From an uncultured Caulobacterales bacterium (lineage in GTDB: Bacteria; Pseudomonadota; Alphaproteobacteria; Caulobacterales; Caulobacteraceae), in contig CAILTK010000067.1 in assembly GCA_903837135.1 (NCBI GenBank), forward strand, positions 1-64,000: a stretch of 64,000 bases of DNA, in the 5' to 3' direction. Numbering within the stretch: position 1 is the stretch's first letter; every line of letters begins with the position of its first letter. Positions 47,031 to 56,267 of this stretch are shown here, piece after piece. Below the pieces are notes generated by a model. It ran no database searches, was not told the DNA's origin, and saw only the letters and a list, made by a program, of their open reading frames with translations. The translations under genes were made by a program, and so were the position numbers.

Positions 47031-47190
47031 GGTGCTCCCCCTCTGGGGGAGCTGTCACGAAGTGACTATGGGGGCAGCGCCGCCGGCGATGCAAACCGCA
47101 ACGAAACTCGGGTTTGCATTGCATATCCGCCACCCGCAGCGCCGCCCCCTCAGCCCCTCCGGGGCAGCTCCCCCAAGGGGGGAGCAGCTA
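47031..47190. repeat. Dispersed GC-rich palindromic intergenic repeat (copy C)
   Basis: GTGCTCCCCCTCTGGGGGAGCTGTCACGAAGTGACTATGGGGGCAGCGCCGCC...GCCGCCCCCTCAGCCCCTCCGGGGCAGCTCCCCCAAGGGGGG. Confidence 0.75.
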
Positions 47191-47207
47191 AGGCGATAGC
47201 GCCAGCC

Positions 47208-48215
47208 CTAAACCCCCTCGACCTTCTGCTCGATGGCGCCGAAGATGGAGTGGCCGCGGTCGTCGCGCATTTCGATGCGGACCTCGTCGCCGATCTTGAG
47301 GAACGGGGTTTCGGGCTGGCCGCGCAGCAGGGTCTCGACCGTGCGGACCTCGGCGATGCAGGCGTAGCCGAGGCCGCCCTCGCTGATCGGCCTGCCCGGG
47401 CCGCCGTCGGCGCCGCGGTTGGACACCGTGCCCGAGCCGATCACCGTGCCGGCGCCGAGCGAGCGGGTGCGGGCCGCGTGGGCGATCAGCACGCCGAAGT
47501 CGAAGGTCATGTCGACGCCGGCGTCGGCGACGCCGAGCGGCGCGCCGTTGAGGAAGGTCTCGATCGCGCCGTGCAGCTTGGCCCCGTCCCAGCGCTCGCC
47601 GAGCGCATCCGGCGTCACCGCCACCGGCGACAGGGCCGACGCCGGCTTGGACTGGAAGAAGCCGAAGCCCTTGGCGAGCTCGTCGGGGATCAGGTTGCGC
47701 AGCGACACGTCGTTCACCAGCGTCACCAGCCGGATATAGCCGAGCGCGTCGCCGGGCGTGACGCCCTGGGGCGTATCGCCGAGGATCACGGCGACTTCGG
47801 CCTCGAGGTCGCAGCCCCAGGCCTCGTCGGCCAGGGGGATCGGATCGCGCGGCCCGAGAAACCCGTCCGAGCCGCCCTGGTACATTAGAGGATCGGTCCA
47901 GAAGCTCTTGGGCATCTCCGCGCCCCGCGCCCGGCGCACGAGCTCCACATGGTTCACATAGGCCGAGCCGTCGGCCCACTGATAGGCGCGCGGCAGGGGG
48001 GCCGAGGCGGCGTGCTCGTGGAAGCGGCCGCGCGGGACGGCGCCGTGCTCGAGGCTCTCGGCCAGGCCGCGCAGCAGGGGCTCGCACCGCTCCCAGTCGT
48101 CGAGCGCCGCCTGCAGGCTCGGCGCGATCAGGAAGGCGTCGGTGAACCAGGCCAGGTCGTCGGAGACCACCACCAGCCGCCCGTCGCGGCCATGCTTGAG
48201 CGATGCGAGTTTCAT
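47208..48215 (-). CDS. Fumarylacetoacetate hydrolase family protein
   Basis: CDLEAEVAVILGDTPQGVTPGDALGYIRLVTLVNDVSLRNL; GSGTVSNRG; GDEVRIEMRDDRGHSIFGAIEQ. Confidence 0.92.
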   Translation of the reverse strand: MKLASLKHGRDGRLVVVSDDLAWFTDAFLIAPSLQAALDDWERCEPLLRGLAESLEHGAVPRGRFHEHAASAPLPRAYQWADGSAYVNHVELVRRARGAEMPKSFWTDPLMYQGGSDGFLGPRDPIPLADEAWGCDLEAEVAVILGDTPQGVTPGDALGYIRLVTLVNDVSLRNLIPDELAKGFGFFQSKPASALSPVAVTPDALGERWDGAKLHGAIETFLNGAPLGVADAGVDMTFDFGVLIAHAARTRSLGAGTVIGSGTVSNRGADGGPGRPISEGGLGYACIAEVRTVETLLRGQPETPFLKIGDEVRIEMRDDRGHSIFGAIEQKVEGV

Positions 48216-48313
48216 GCCCCTAGGTCGCACAGGCGGACGGACGGGGGAAGGGAAGATCGCGTCGCCTGCCAGCGGCTCCCCCGCCGGGGGAAGACCTGGG
48301 TCGCGCGCGCTTC

Positions 48314-49234
48314 CTAAAGCTTGAACAGCGGGAAGATCCCGCGGTTGGCCTCGCGGGCGGCCTTGGCGACCGGGCTGGCGGCGGGCGGGGGCCCGGACGG
48401 TCGCGGCCGGGCCGCGGGCGGCGCGGACTTGTCGCCGATTGGGCGGGTGATGGTCAGGGCTTTCTGGGCGGCGCGCAGTTCGCCCTCCACCCGTTCCTTC
48501 TGCCAGTAGTCCGACAGGTGTTCGAGCGCCTCGCGCAGCACCTGCGCCCGCTCGCGCGCGGTGAGCTCGACCTCCTTCTCGGCGGGCTTGTGCGGCGCGG
48601 GCGCAGGCGGATGCGCGTCTTGCGCGGGGATCTGGTAGATCCGCGCCGGCTCGACCACCTGCACCCCGCCGCCGGGGCCGACCGCCGCGGCGGCGACCAC
48701 CCCGGCCGAAGCGCTGGCGCTGGCGCCCTGCCCGCCGGGCGCGGCCGCCGGTCCGCTGGTGATGATCACCGTCGATCCGCCGATCTGGCCGCCCCCATGG
48801 CCGCCGCCGCGCCCATCGCCGTGACCGTGATGCTCCGGCTCGACCGGAACCTTCTTCCGGTCAGTGGCCAGCGCCTTCTTCAGCCTGTTGATGCTGGTGG
48901 CCAGGGCGTTGGGTCCGTCGCTCAGCCGGAGCACCGGACCGAGATAGGCGTCCACGCTTTCGATCAGGTTGCGGACCGGGCCGAACGCGCGCTCGCCCGT
49001 GGCCATCAGGGCGATGTCGATCTGCCGCCGGATGGCGTGGTAGATGATCTCAGGCGCCCTGGAGGCGTCGTCCTCCAGCCGCCGGCGCTCGAAGCGTCGC
49101 CCGGAGCGATAGGCGGCGTAGCAGATCACCAGCGCCAGGATCAGCAGCAGGAAGGCGATCGTCTTGATGACGCTGTCCGGCCAGGCCCCCTCGCCTACCG
49201 GCGGGAAACCACGGGGATCGCCATAGTCCTGCAT
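48314..49234 (-). CDS. Hypothetical membrane-anchored protein with Gly/His-rich linker
   Basis: 306-aa ORF with TM IKTIAFLLLILALVICYAAYRSG, linker PEHHGHGDGRGGGHGGGQIGG, helical C-terminus. Confidence 0.75.
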   Translation of the reverse strand: MQDYGDPRGFPPVGEGAWPDSVIKTIAFLLLILALVICYAAYRSGRRFERRRLEDDASRAPEIIYHAIRRQIDIALMATGERAFGPVRNLIESVDAYLGPVLRLSDGPNALATSINRLKKALATDRKKVPVEPEHHGHGDGRGGGHGGGQIGGSTVIITSGPAAAPGGQGASASASAGVVAAAAVGPGGGVQVVEPARIYQIPAQDAHPPAPAPHKPAEKEVELTARERAQVLREALEHLSDYWQKERVEGELRAAQKALTITRPIGDKSAPPAARPRPSGPPPAASPVAKAAREANRGIFPLFKL

Positions 49235-49365
49235 CGTCCGCGCCCGTTAACCATGTTCGAGGGTCAGAATGACGCGGTTCGCGCCGAGCGCAACCATAAG
49301 CGCGTGACAGACGAACAGTGGGCGGGGGACGCGGCAAATATCCTCCTCCCGCGCGGGGAGAGAGA

Positions 49366-49608
49366 TCAAGAGCCCTTGGCCAGCCGCTTCGAGCGCCGTG
49401 CGCCCTGGTCGTAGAGAACGGTGTCGGGGAAGACCACCACCTCGACCAGGATGTCGCCGCCGGGCTTTTCGGCCCACAGATAGTTGCGCTCCACCATCAC
49501 CGGCCGGCCCGAGGGCGCGAAGGCTTCGGCGGTGTCGCCCCATGGGGTGACCTTTTGGAGGTCGCGCCAGGTCAGGCTCAGCGCCCGCTCCAGCTCCTCC
49601 TCGGCCAT
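49366..49608 (-). CDS. Small conserved-looking hypothetical protein downstream of hpd
   Basis: MAEEELERALSLTWRDLQKVTPWGDTAEAFAPSGRPVMVERNYLWAEKPGGDILVEVVVFPDTVLYDQGARRSKRLAKGS; same strand, close spacing to hpd. Confidence 0.65.
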   Translation of the reverse strand: MAEEELERALSLTWRDLQKVTPWGDTAEAFAPSGRPVMVERNYLWAEKPGGDILVEVVVFPDTVLYDQGARRSKRLAKGS

Positions 49609-49652
49609 AACCTCGAGTTCGAAGTCGGCTACATCCACGCGCGTACGCCCAC

Positions 49653-50732
49653 TCAAGCCTGTTCCTTGGCCGGCAGCACGCCGCGGCGGATCTGGTCGAG
49701 CTCGAGCGATTCGAACAGGGCCTTGAAGTTGCCCTCGCCGAAGCCCTCGTTGCCCTTGCGCTGGATGATCTCGAAGAAGATCGGCCCGACCGCGTTCTCG
49801 GTGAAGATCTGCAGCAACAGGCCCTGCCCCTCGGTCGGCGCGCCGTCGATCAGGATCCGGTCGGCGCGCAGGCGCTGGACGTTCTCGCCGTGCCCCGGCA
49901 GGCGCGCGTCGATGCCGTCGAAGTAGGCGTCGATCGTGTCCTGGAAGGCGACGCCCCGGTCCCGCATGGTCTCCACCGTGTGGAAGATGTCCTCGGTCCC
50001 GAGCGCGATGTGCTGGATTCCCTCGCCCTTGTAGTCCTTGAGGAACTCCTCGATCTGCGAATGATCGTCCTGGCTCTCGTTGAGCGGGATGCGGATCTTG
50101 CCGTCGGGCGAGGTCATGGCCTTGGAGAACAGGCCGGTCTGCTGGCCCTCGATGTCGAAATAGCGGATCTGGCGGAAGTTGAAGATCCGCTCGTAGAAGT
50201 CGGCCCACCTGGCCATGTTGCCCCGGTTCACATTATGCGTCAGGTGGTCGAGGTAGGTCAGGCCCACCGTGTTCCCGGCGGCCTGTTCCGCCGCGCCCGG
50301 GATCGCCACGAAGTCCACGTCGTAGATCTCCTGCGCGCCGTAGCGGTCGACCAGATAGAGGTTCGAGCCGCCGATGCCCTCGATGCAGGGGATGTTGAGC
50401 TCCATCGGCCCGACCGGGCCCCTCACCTCCCGGGCGCCGCGTTCGATCGCCAGCTGCAGGGCCTTGGCCGCGTCCTTGACCCGGAAGGCCATGGCGTTGG
50501 CCGATGGGCCGTGCCCCTCACGGAACACCGCCGCCTGGCCCGACGGCTCCATGTTCAGGAGGAAGTTGATGTCGCCCTGGCGGTAGCGGACCACGGCCTT
50601 GGACCGGTGGCGCGACACGGCCGTGAACCCCATGCGCTCGAAGTGGGCGCCCAGGGCCTCGGGGTCGGGGGCGGTGAACTCGACGAACTCGAAGCCGTCG
50701 GTGCCAAGCGGATTGTCGAACAGGTCGGCCAT
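49653..50732 (-). CDS. hpd: 4-hydroxyphenylpyruvate dioxygenase
   Basis: MADLFDNPLGTDGFEFVEFTAPDP; YLDHLTHNV; GEGIQHIALGTEDIF; LLLQIFTENAVGPIFFEIIQRKGNEGFGEGNFKALFESLELDQIRRGVL. Confidence 0.97.
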   Translation of the reverse strand: MADLFDNPLGTDGFEFVEFTAPDPEALGAHFERMGFTAVSRHRSKAVVRYRQGDINFLLNMEPSGQAAVFREGHGPSANAMAFRVKDAAKALQLAIERGAREVRGPVGPMELNIPCIEGIGGSNLYLVDRYGAQEIYDVDFVAIPGAAEQAAGNTVGLTYLDHLTHNVNRGNMARWADFYERIFNFRQIRYFDIEGQQTGLFSKAMTSPDGKIRIPLNESQDDHSQIEEFLKDYKGEGIQHIALGTEDIFHTVETMRDRGVAFQDTIDAYFDGIDARLPGHGENVQRLRADRILIDGAPTEGQGLLLQIFTENAVGPIFFEIIQRKGNEGFGEGNFKALFESLELDQIRRGVLPAKEQA

Positions 50733-50880
50733 GCGGGTCGTCTCGGCTGAGGTGGGTGACGTCGAAAGACGCAGGCGACCATTAGATGGAGACGGACGGC
50801 CTTTCGCAACCGGGGCCCCGCGCAAAGCTGCGTGATGATCGCGGCTCGCGATTTGCGGCCGGCTCTGCTAACGCCCGGGC

Positions 50881-51450
50881 ATGCTTCGATCGCTCTACGA
50901 CCGGATGATGCGGCTGGCCGGCCGTCCCGACGCGCCCGGCTGGCTGGGCCTCTTGGCCTTCTGCGAGGGGATCTTCTTTCCCATTCCGCCCGACCTGATG
51001 CTGATGCCGATGGTGCTGGCGCGGCGCGAGCGCGCCTGGCTCTACGCCGGGATCACCCTGGTCTGCTCGGTGATCGGCGGCTCGGTCGGGTTCAGCGTCG
51101 GCTACCTCCTGAAGGACCTCGCCCTGTGGATCCTCACCCACACGGGTGTCAGCGCCGCGGGCGTGGCCGGCTTTCAGAAGGTCCTGCACCAGTGGGGCTA
51201 TCTGCTGCTGGCCCTGCCCATTCCCTACAAGCTGATCGCCATCGCCTCCGGCATGATCCCGCTGAACTATCCCCTGTTCCTGGCCGCCTCCATCGGTATC
51301 CGCGGCGCGCGGTTCTTCCTGGTGGCCTGGCTGATGCGCACCTACGGGCCGCCGATCCAGGGCTTCATCGAGAAGCGGCTGGCGCTGATCATCTCCGCCG
51401 TCGCCGTCCTGGTGGTGCTGGCCGTGCTGCTGCTCAAGCTGGCCCATTGA
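50881..51450 (+). CDS. YqaA/DedA-like (VTT domain) membrane protein
   Basis: MMRLAGRPDAPGWLGLLAFCEGIFFPIPPDLMLMPMVLARR; five to six TM segments; LPIPYKLIAIASGM. Confidence 0.88.
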   Translation: MLRSLYDRMMRLAGRPDAPGWLGLLAFCEGIFFPIPPDLMLMPMVLARRERAWLYAGITLVCSVIGGSVGFSVGYLLKDLALWILTHTGVSAAGVAGFQKVLHQWGYLLLALPIPYKLIAIASGMIPLNYPLFLAASIGIRGARFFLVAWLMRTYGPPIQGFIEKRLALIISAVAVLVVLAVLLLKLAH

Positions 51451-51495
51451 GGCTGGCCCATTGAGGGCGGGCGGCAAAGCTCTATGATGGGGGCG

Positions 51496-52005
51496 ATGAA
51501 CCGCTTCACCCTCGACGCCAGGACCTGGCTGCTGCTCGGCGCCCTCGCGGCGGCCGCCCTCCTGGCCGGCGCCCACGCCTTCGAGACCTTCGGCCGGTAT
51601 GAGCCGTGCGAGCTCTGCTATCGCCAGCGCGACGTGCATTGGCTGGCGCTGTGGTTCGGCGCGCTGAGCTTCGGCGTCACCTTCTGGCGGCCGGGGGTGG
51701 CGCGCATCGCCTGCGTCGTGCTCGGCCTGATCTTCCTGGCCTCGACCGCGGTGGCGACCTACCACGCCGGGATCGAATGGAAATGGTGGCCCGGCCCGGT
51801 GGCGTGCACGGGCGGACACTTCAAGGGCGTTTCGGCGGCCGACATGGCCGGCCTGCTGAACGGCGTGCAGAACCACGTGGTCGCCTGCGACGTCGCGGCC
51901 TGGCGGATGTTCGGCGTGTCCATGGCCGGCTACAACGCGCTGATCTCGCTGGGACTGGCGGCGCTGAGCTTCCTGTTCGCCTACCAGAGCTTCCGCCGTG
52001 GCTGA
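51496..52005 (+). CDS. Disulfide bond formation protein B
   Basis: ETFGRYEPCELCYRQRDVHW (CxxC), AGIEWKWWPGPVACTGG, four TM segments. Confidence 0.9.
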   Translation: MNRFTLDARTWLLLGALAAAALLAGAHAFETFGRYEPCELCYRQRDVHWLALWFGALSFGVTFWRPGVARIACVVLGLIFLASTAVATYHAGIEWKWWPGPVACTGGHFKGVSAADMAGLLNGVQNHVVACDVAAWRMFGVSMAGYNALISLGLAALSFLFAYQSFRRG

Positions 52006-52558
52006 GCCCCGCCCCGCCCGTCCGGGTCAGGGCGCCTATCGCCAGCGGCTGGAGGAGATCCTGCGCGTCGACCATGCGGGCGAACTCGCCGCCGTGCAGA
52101 TCTATCGCGGCCAGCGCGCGGTGTTCGCCGCCGGCAAGGGCCGCGAGGGGATGGAGCGCGCGCTCGTCGAGATGGAGCGCCAGGAGGCCGTGCACCTGGC
52201 CGCCTTCGACCGCCTGCTCACCGACCGCCGGGTTCGCCCCACCGCCTTCACCCCGCTGTGGCGCGTGGCCGGCTTCGCCCTCGGCGCCTCCACGGCCCTG
52301 ATGGGCGAGAAGGCGGCGCACGCCTGCACCGAGGCGGTGGAGAGCGTGATCGAACAGCATTACGCCGGTCAGATCGCCGAACTCGAGACGCGCGAACCCG
52401 CCCTCGCCGCGGACCTGTCGGGCTTCCGCGACGACGAACTCGCCCATCGCGACGAGGCGGTCGCGCAAGGCGCCCGGGAGGCGCCGGCCTATCCCCTGCT
52501 GTCGGCGGTGATCCGGGCCGGCTGCAAGGCGGCCATCAAACTCAGCGAGACGCTGTGA
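51998..52558 (+). CDS. coq7: Demethoxyubiquinone hydroxylase (COQ7 family)
   Basis: EILRVDHAGELAAVQIYRGQ; MERQEAVHLAAFDRLL; TEAVESVIEQHYAGQI; DDELAHRDEA - di-iron carboxylate motifs. GTG start overlapping dsbB-like gene. Confidence 0.95.
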   Translation: MAEPRPARPGQGAYRQRLEEILRVDHAGELAAVQIYRGQRAVFAAGKGREGMERALVEMERQEAVHLAAFDRLLTDRRVRPTAFTPLWRVAGFALGASTALMGEKAAHACTEAVESVIEQHYAGQIAELETREPALAADLSGFRDDELAHRDEAVAQGAREAPAYPLLSAVIRAGCKAAIKLSETL

Positions 52559-52572
52559 AGGGCCCCGGCGGC

Positions 52573-53202
52573 ATGGACCTCGAGGCCATCCGCCGCGGCG
52601 CGGAGACGCCGGTCCGAGCCACGCTCGAGACCCTGGACAGCGCCGCGAACGACCTCGCCGAAGCCTTCGTCGACGATCCCCTGTTCGACTGGTTCATGCG
52701 CGCCGACGCCCGGCGCACCGCCGCCCGCCACCGGTTCTTCCGCGTCGTCCTGCGCGAGGCGGCCTTTCAGGACGGGGTGATCGAACGCCCGGCCGGGGGC
52801 GGCGCGGCGGCGATCTGGATCCCCTCCGAGGGCCTCGGCCCGCAGCCGCTGCACCGGGAGATCCGCGCCCTGCCCATGCTGCTGAACGCCTCGGGCCTCG
52901 GCCGCTTCGGCCGGCTCTTGCAGCTGCGCGAGGCGATGGACAAGCGCCATCCGACGGACCGGCCGCACGACTATCTGTGGTTCCTCGGCGTGCATCCGGA
53001 CGCCCAGGGCGCCGGGGTGGGCTCGCGCCTCCTGGCGTCGAAGACCGCGCGCCTGGACGCCGCCGGCCGCGCCGGCTTCCTCGAGACCGCCACGCCGCGC
53101 AACCTGCCGCTCTACGGCCGCCACGGCTTCAAGATCATCACCGAATTCCGTCCCGCCGAGGGCGCCCCGCTGATCTGGGGCATGTGGCGCGACCCGGAGT
53201 AA
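52573..53202 (+). CDS. GNAT family N-acetyltransferase
   Basis: YLWFLGVHPDAQGAGVGSRLLASKTARLDAAGRAGFLETATPRNLPLYGRHGFKIITEF acetyl-CoA binding motif. Confidence 0.92.
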   Translation: MDLEAIRRGAETPVRATLETLDSAANDLAEAFVDDPLFDWFMRADARRTAARHRFFRVVLREAAFQDGVIERPAGGGAAAIWIPSEGLGPQPLHREIRALPMLLNASGLGRFGRLLQLREAMDKRHPTDRPHDYLWFLGVHPDAQGAGVGSRLLASKTARLDAAGRAGFLETATPRNLPLYGRHGFKIITEFRPAEGAPLIWGMWRDPE

Positions 53203-53287
53203 CCGCTGCTCATCCCGCGGAGTCATCCCCGGGCGGAGCGCAGCGAAGACGCGGGCATGACTTCAGGTTTTGGGCGCCGCGGCCTGT

Positions 53288-54256
53288 CTACCGCTCCGGG
53301 GCGCCGTTGTTCGCGGGCGGGGCGTGGTAGATCGGCGGGGGTTGCGGGGCGCCGTCGAGTTCGGCCGGGCGCGCGGGCGCGTAGTCGGGGCGATAGCCCT
53401 GGCCGCCATAGCTCTGCTGCGGCTGGGGCCGCGCGCCGTAGCTGGCTGGGCGGACCGTCGGCGGGGCGCAGGCGATGCGGCTCCAGCCGGTGCGGGCGGG
53501 CGTCACCAGAACGCGGCGGTCGATGTAGCGCGGCGGCTGGGGCGTGACGATGCGCTCCTTGCGCGGGCCGCGCACCATCACCCGGTCGACGACCGTGCGA
53601 TAGACGGCGGCGACCGTATGGTCGATCGTCCGCGGCGGGCGGATCACATAGCGCTCCTCCACACGCTCGCGGGTGGACGGTCCGCGGACCACGCAGCTCC
53701 GGCCGGGCGTGACCAGGACGCGGACGCGGCGGATCTCGTAGCGGGCCGGCAGCAGCACCCGGCACATCACCTCGCCGGTCGGCCGGACGCTGATCCCCGC
53801 GCCGTAGCCGGTGTCATAGCCGCCCCGGGCCACGCCGGGCCGCCAGACCAGGCGCGCCGGGCTGACCAGCACGCGGCGCTCGATCCAGCGGTAGACCGGC
53901 GGCGCCTCGACCACGCGATCGGGGCCGGGATGCTCGATCCAGTGCACCCGCACGCCCATCACCGCGGGGACGGTCTCGTGATCGACCCGCGCCGGCGCGA
54001 CCAGCACCTGGCGGGTGACGGTGTTGTAGACTGCGGGAATGTCGCGCCAGCCCACCAGCGGCGGCTGCGGCACGGCGATGTGGTCGGTGCGATAGACCGC
54101 CGGGGCCGCGCTGCGCGAGAAACACTCGCCGGGGCGGGCGCCGCGGGGCAGCTCCTGGAGGGTGGTGGCCGTGGCGGCGCCGGCGAGCGCGACGAGGCTC
54201 GCCGCGGCCAAGGCCCTGGAAACAAACGCGGATACTGACACGCCTAAAACTCCCAT
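53288..54256 (-). CDS. Secreted protein with internal 'RxVLVxPAR' repeats
   Basis: Signal peptide; repeats VYNTVTRQVLVAPAR, VYRWIERRVLVSPAR, YEIRRVRVLVTPGR, YRTVVDRVMVRGPR, RYIDRRVLVTPAR. Confidence 0.75.
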   Translation of the reverse strand: MGVLGVSVSAFVSRALAAASLVALAGAATATTLQELPRGARPGECFSRSAAPAVYRTDHIAVPQPPLVGWRDIPAVYNTVTRQVLVAPARVDHETVPAVMGVRVHWIEHPGPDRVVEAPPVYRWIERRVLVSPARLVWRPGVARGGYDTGYGAGISVRPTGEVMCRVLLPARYEIRRVRVLVTPGRSCVVRGPSTRERVEERYVIRPPRTIDHTVAAVYRTVVDRVMVRGPRKERIVTPQPPRYIDRRVLVTPARTGWSRIACAPPTVRPASYGARPQPQQSYGGQGYRPDYAPARPAELDGAPQPPPIYHAPPANNGAPER

Positions 54257-54348
54257 AGAGGACGGCGCGCCGTCCCGGCTTGACACGCTCGCCCCCCCGC
54301 CGCACTCCGCCTGCACCCAACGCGCCAATCCGGCAAGCTGAGCAAAAC

Positions 54349-55671
54349 ATGATCCCCCGTTACGCCCGCCCCGAGATGGCGGCCCTGTGGTCGCCCGAGA
54401 CCCGCTATCGCATCTGGTTCGAGATCGAGGCGCACGCCGCCGACGCCATGGCCGAGCTTGGGACCATTCCCAAGTCCGCCGCCGCGGAGATCTGGGCCAA
54501 GGGCAGGGACGCCGTCTTCGACGCCGACCGCATCGACGAGATCGAGCGGGTGACCAAGCACGACGTGATCGCCTTCCTGACCCATGTGTCGGAGATCGTC
54601 GGCCCCGAGGCGCGCTTCCTTCACCAGGGCATGACCTCGTCCGACGTGCTCGACACCTGCCTGGCGGTGCAGCTGACCCGCGCGGCCGACGCCCTGATCG
54701 GCGACGTCGACCTGGTGCTTGCGGCGATCAAGCGCCGCGCGATGGAGCACAAATACACCCCCACGGTCGGCCGCAGCCACGGCATCCACGCCGAACCGAC
54801 CACCTTCGGCCTCAAGCTCGCCGGCTATTACGCCGAGTTCCAGCGCGCCAAGGAGCGGCTGGCCATGGCGAGGTTCGAGGTCGCCACCTGCGCCATCTCG
54901 GGCGCGGTCGGCACCTTCGCCCACGTCGACCCGCGCGTGGAGGCCTATGTGGCCGAGAAGATGGGGCTGGTGGTCGAGCCGGTCTCGACCCAGGTGATCC
55001 CGCGCGACCGGCACGCGGCCTATTTCGCCGCCCTGGCGGTGGTCGCCGCCTCGGTGGAGCGCCTCGCGACCGAGATCCGTCATCTGCAGCGGACCGAGGT
55101 GCTGGAGGCCGAAGAGCCGTTCGATCCGGGTCAGAAGGGATCCTCGGCCATGCCGCACAAGCGCAATCCGGTGCTGACCGAGAACCTGACCGGGCTGGCG
55201 CGGCTGGTGCGCTCGGCGGTGATCCCCGCGCTCGAGGACGTGGCCCTGTGGCACGAGCGGGACATCAGCCATTCGTCGGTGGAGCGCGGCATCGGCCCGG
55301 ACGCCACCGTCCACCTCGACTTCGCCCTGCGCCGGCTGGCCGGCGTTATGGAGCGGCTGATGATCTATCCGGACAACATGCTGAAGAACCTCGACCGGCT
55401 CGGCGGCCTGGTGCACTCCCAGCGCGTCCTGCTGGCCCTGACGCAGAAGGGCATGAGCCGCGAGGACTCCTACGCGGCGGTCCAGCGCAACGCGATGAAG
55501 GTCTGGCGCGGCGAGGGCCGGTTCATCGACTTCCTCAAGGCCGACGACGACGTGCGCGGGCATCTGAGCGACGCCGAACTCGAAAACCTGTTCGACCTCG
55601 ACTTCCACACCAAGCACGTGGACACGGTGTTCGACCGGGTGTTCGGGGTCCAGGCCGGGACCGAGGCTTGA
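54349..55671 (+). CDS. purB: Adenylosuccinate lyase
   Basis: MIPRYARPEMAALWSPETRYRIWFEIE; GQKGSSAMPHKRNPVLTENLTGLAR signature. Confidence 0.97.
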   Translation: MIPRYARPEMAALWSPETRYRIWFEIEAHAADAMAELGTIPKSAAAEIWAKGRDAVFDADRIDEIERVTKHDVIAFLTHVSEIVGPEARFLHQGMTSSDVLDTCLAVQLTRAADALIGDVDLVLAAIKRRAMEHKYTPTVGRSHGIHAEPTTFGLKLAGYYAEFQRAKERLAMARFEVATCAISGAVGTFAHVDPRVEAYVAEKMGLVVEPVSTQVIPRDRHAAYFAALAVVAASVERLATEIRHLQRTEVLEAEEPFDPGQKGSSAMPHKRNPVLTENLTGLARLVRSAVIPALEDVALWHERDISHSSVERGIGPDATVHLDFALRRLAGVMERLMIYPDNMLKNLDRLGGLVHSQRVLLALTQKGMSREDSYAAVQRNAMKVWRGEGRFIDFLKADDDVRGHLSDAELENLFDLDFHTKHVDTVFDRVFGVQAGTEA

Positions 55672-56162
55672 GCCGGGGGCGGAGCTTCGCGCCCGTCGTC
55701 GATGCCAAGACCCGCGTCCTGATCCTCGGCAGCCTGCCGGGGGTGAAGTCGCTGGCGGCCCAGCAATATTACGCCCACCCGCAGAACGGCTTCTGGCGGC
55801 TGGTCGGCGGCCTGATCGGCGTGGAGCTGCAGGCCCTGCCGTATCCGGATCGCCTCGCCGCCCTGCGGGCCGACCGCATCGGCCTGTGGGACGTGATCGA
55901 CGAGGCCACCCGGCCGGGCAGCCTCGACGCGGCCATCCGCGATCACCGGCCCAACGACCTGATCGCCCTGATCGAGACCCTGCCGGACCTGCGCGCCGTC
56001 GGCTTCAACGGCGCGACCGCCGCGCGGCTCGGGCGCAAGAGCCTGGCCGGACTCGCGCGCGACCTGACCCTGATCGACCTGCCGTCCTCCAGTCCGGCCT
56101 ATACCCTGCCGCTGGCGCGCAAGGCCGAGGCGTGGGCCGTGCTGGGCCTGCACCTGCGGTAG
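55668..56162 (+). CDS. DNA-deoxyinosine (hypoxanthine) glycosylase, UDG superfamily
   Basis: SFAPVVDAKTRVLILGSLPGVKSLAAQQYYAHPQNGFWRLVGGL; IDLPSSSPAYTLPLARKAEAW. Putative TTG start overlapping the purB stop. Confidence 0.88.
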   Translation: MSRGRSFAPVVDAKTRVLILGSLPGVKSLAAQQYYAHPQNGFWRLVGGLIGVELQALPYPDRLAALRADRIGLWDVIDEATRPGSLDAAIRDHRPNDLIALIETLPDLRAVGFNGATAARLGRKSLAGLARDLTLIDLPSSSPAYTLPLARKAEAWAVLGLHLR

Positions 56163-56267
56163 CCGTCGTCCGGCCCCGGGCGGCGTCGTCCGCGAGGATT
56201 CTCCCCAGCGGAGGTTGTGCTCAAAATCGGCTTCGCGTCCAATGCACCGGCGGTGGGTCCTGTGTGG

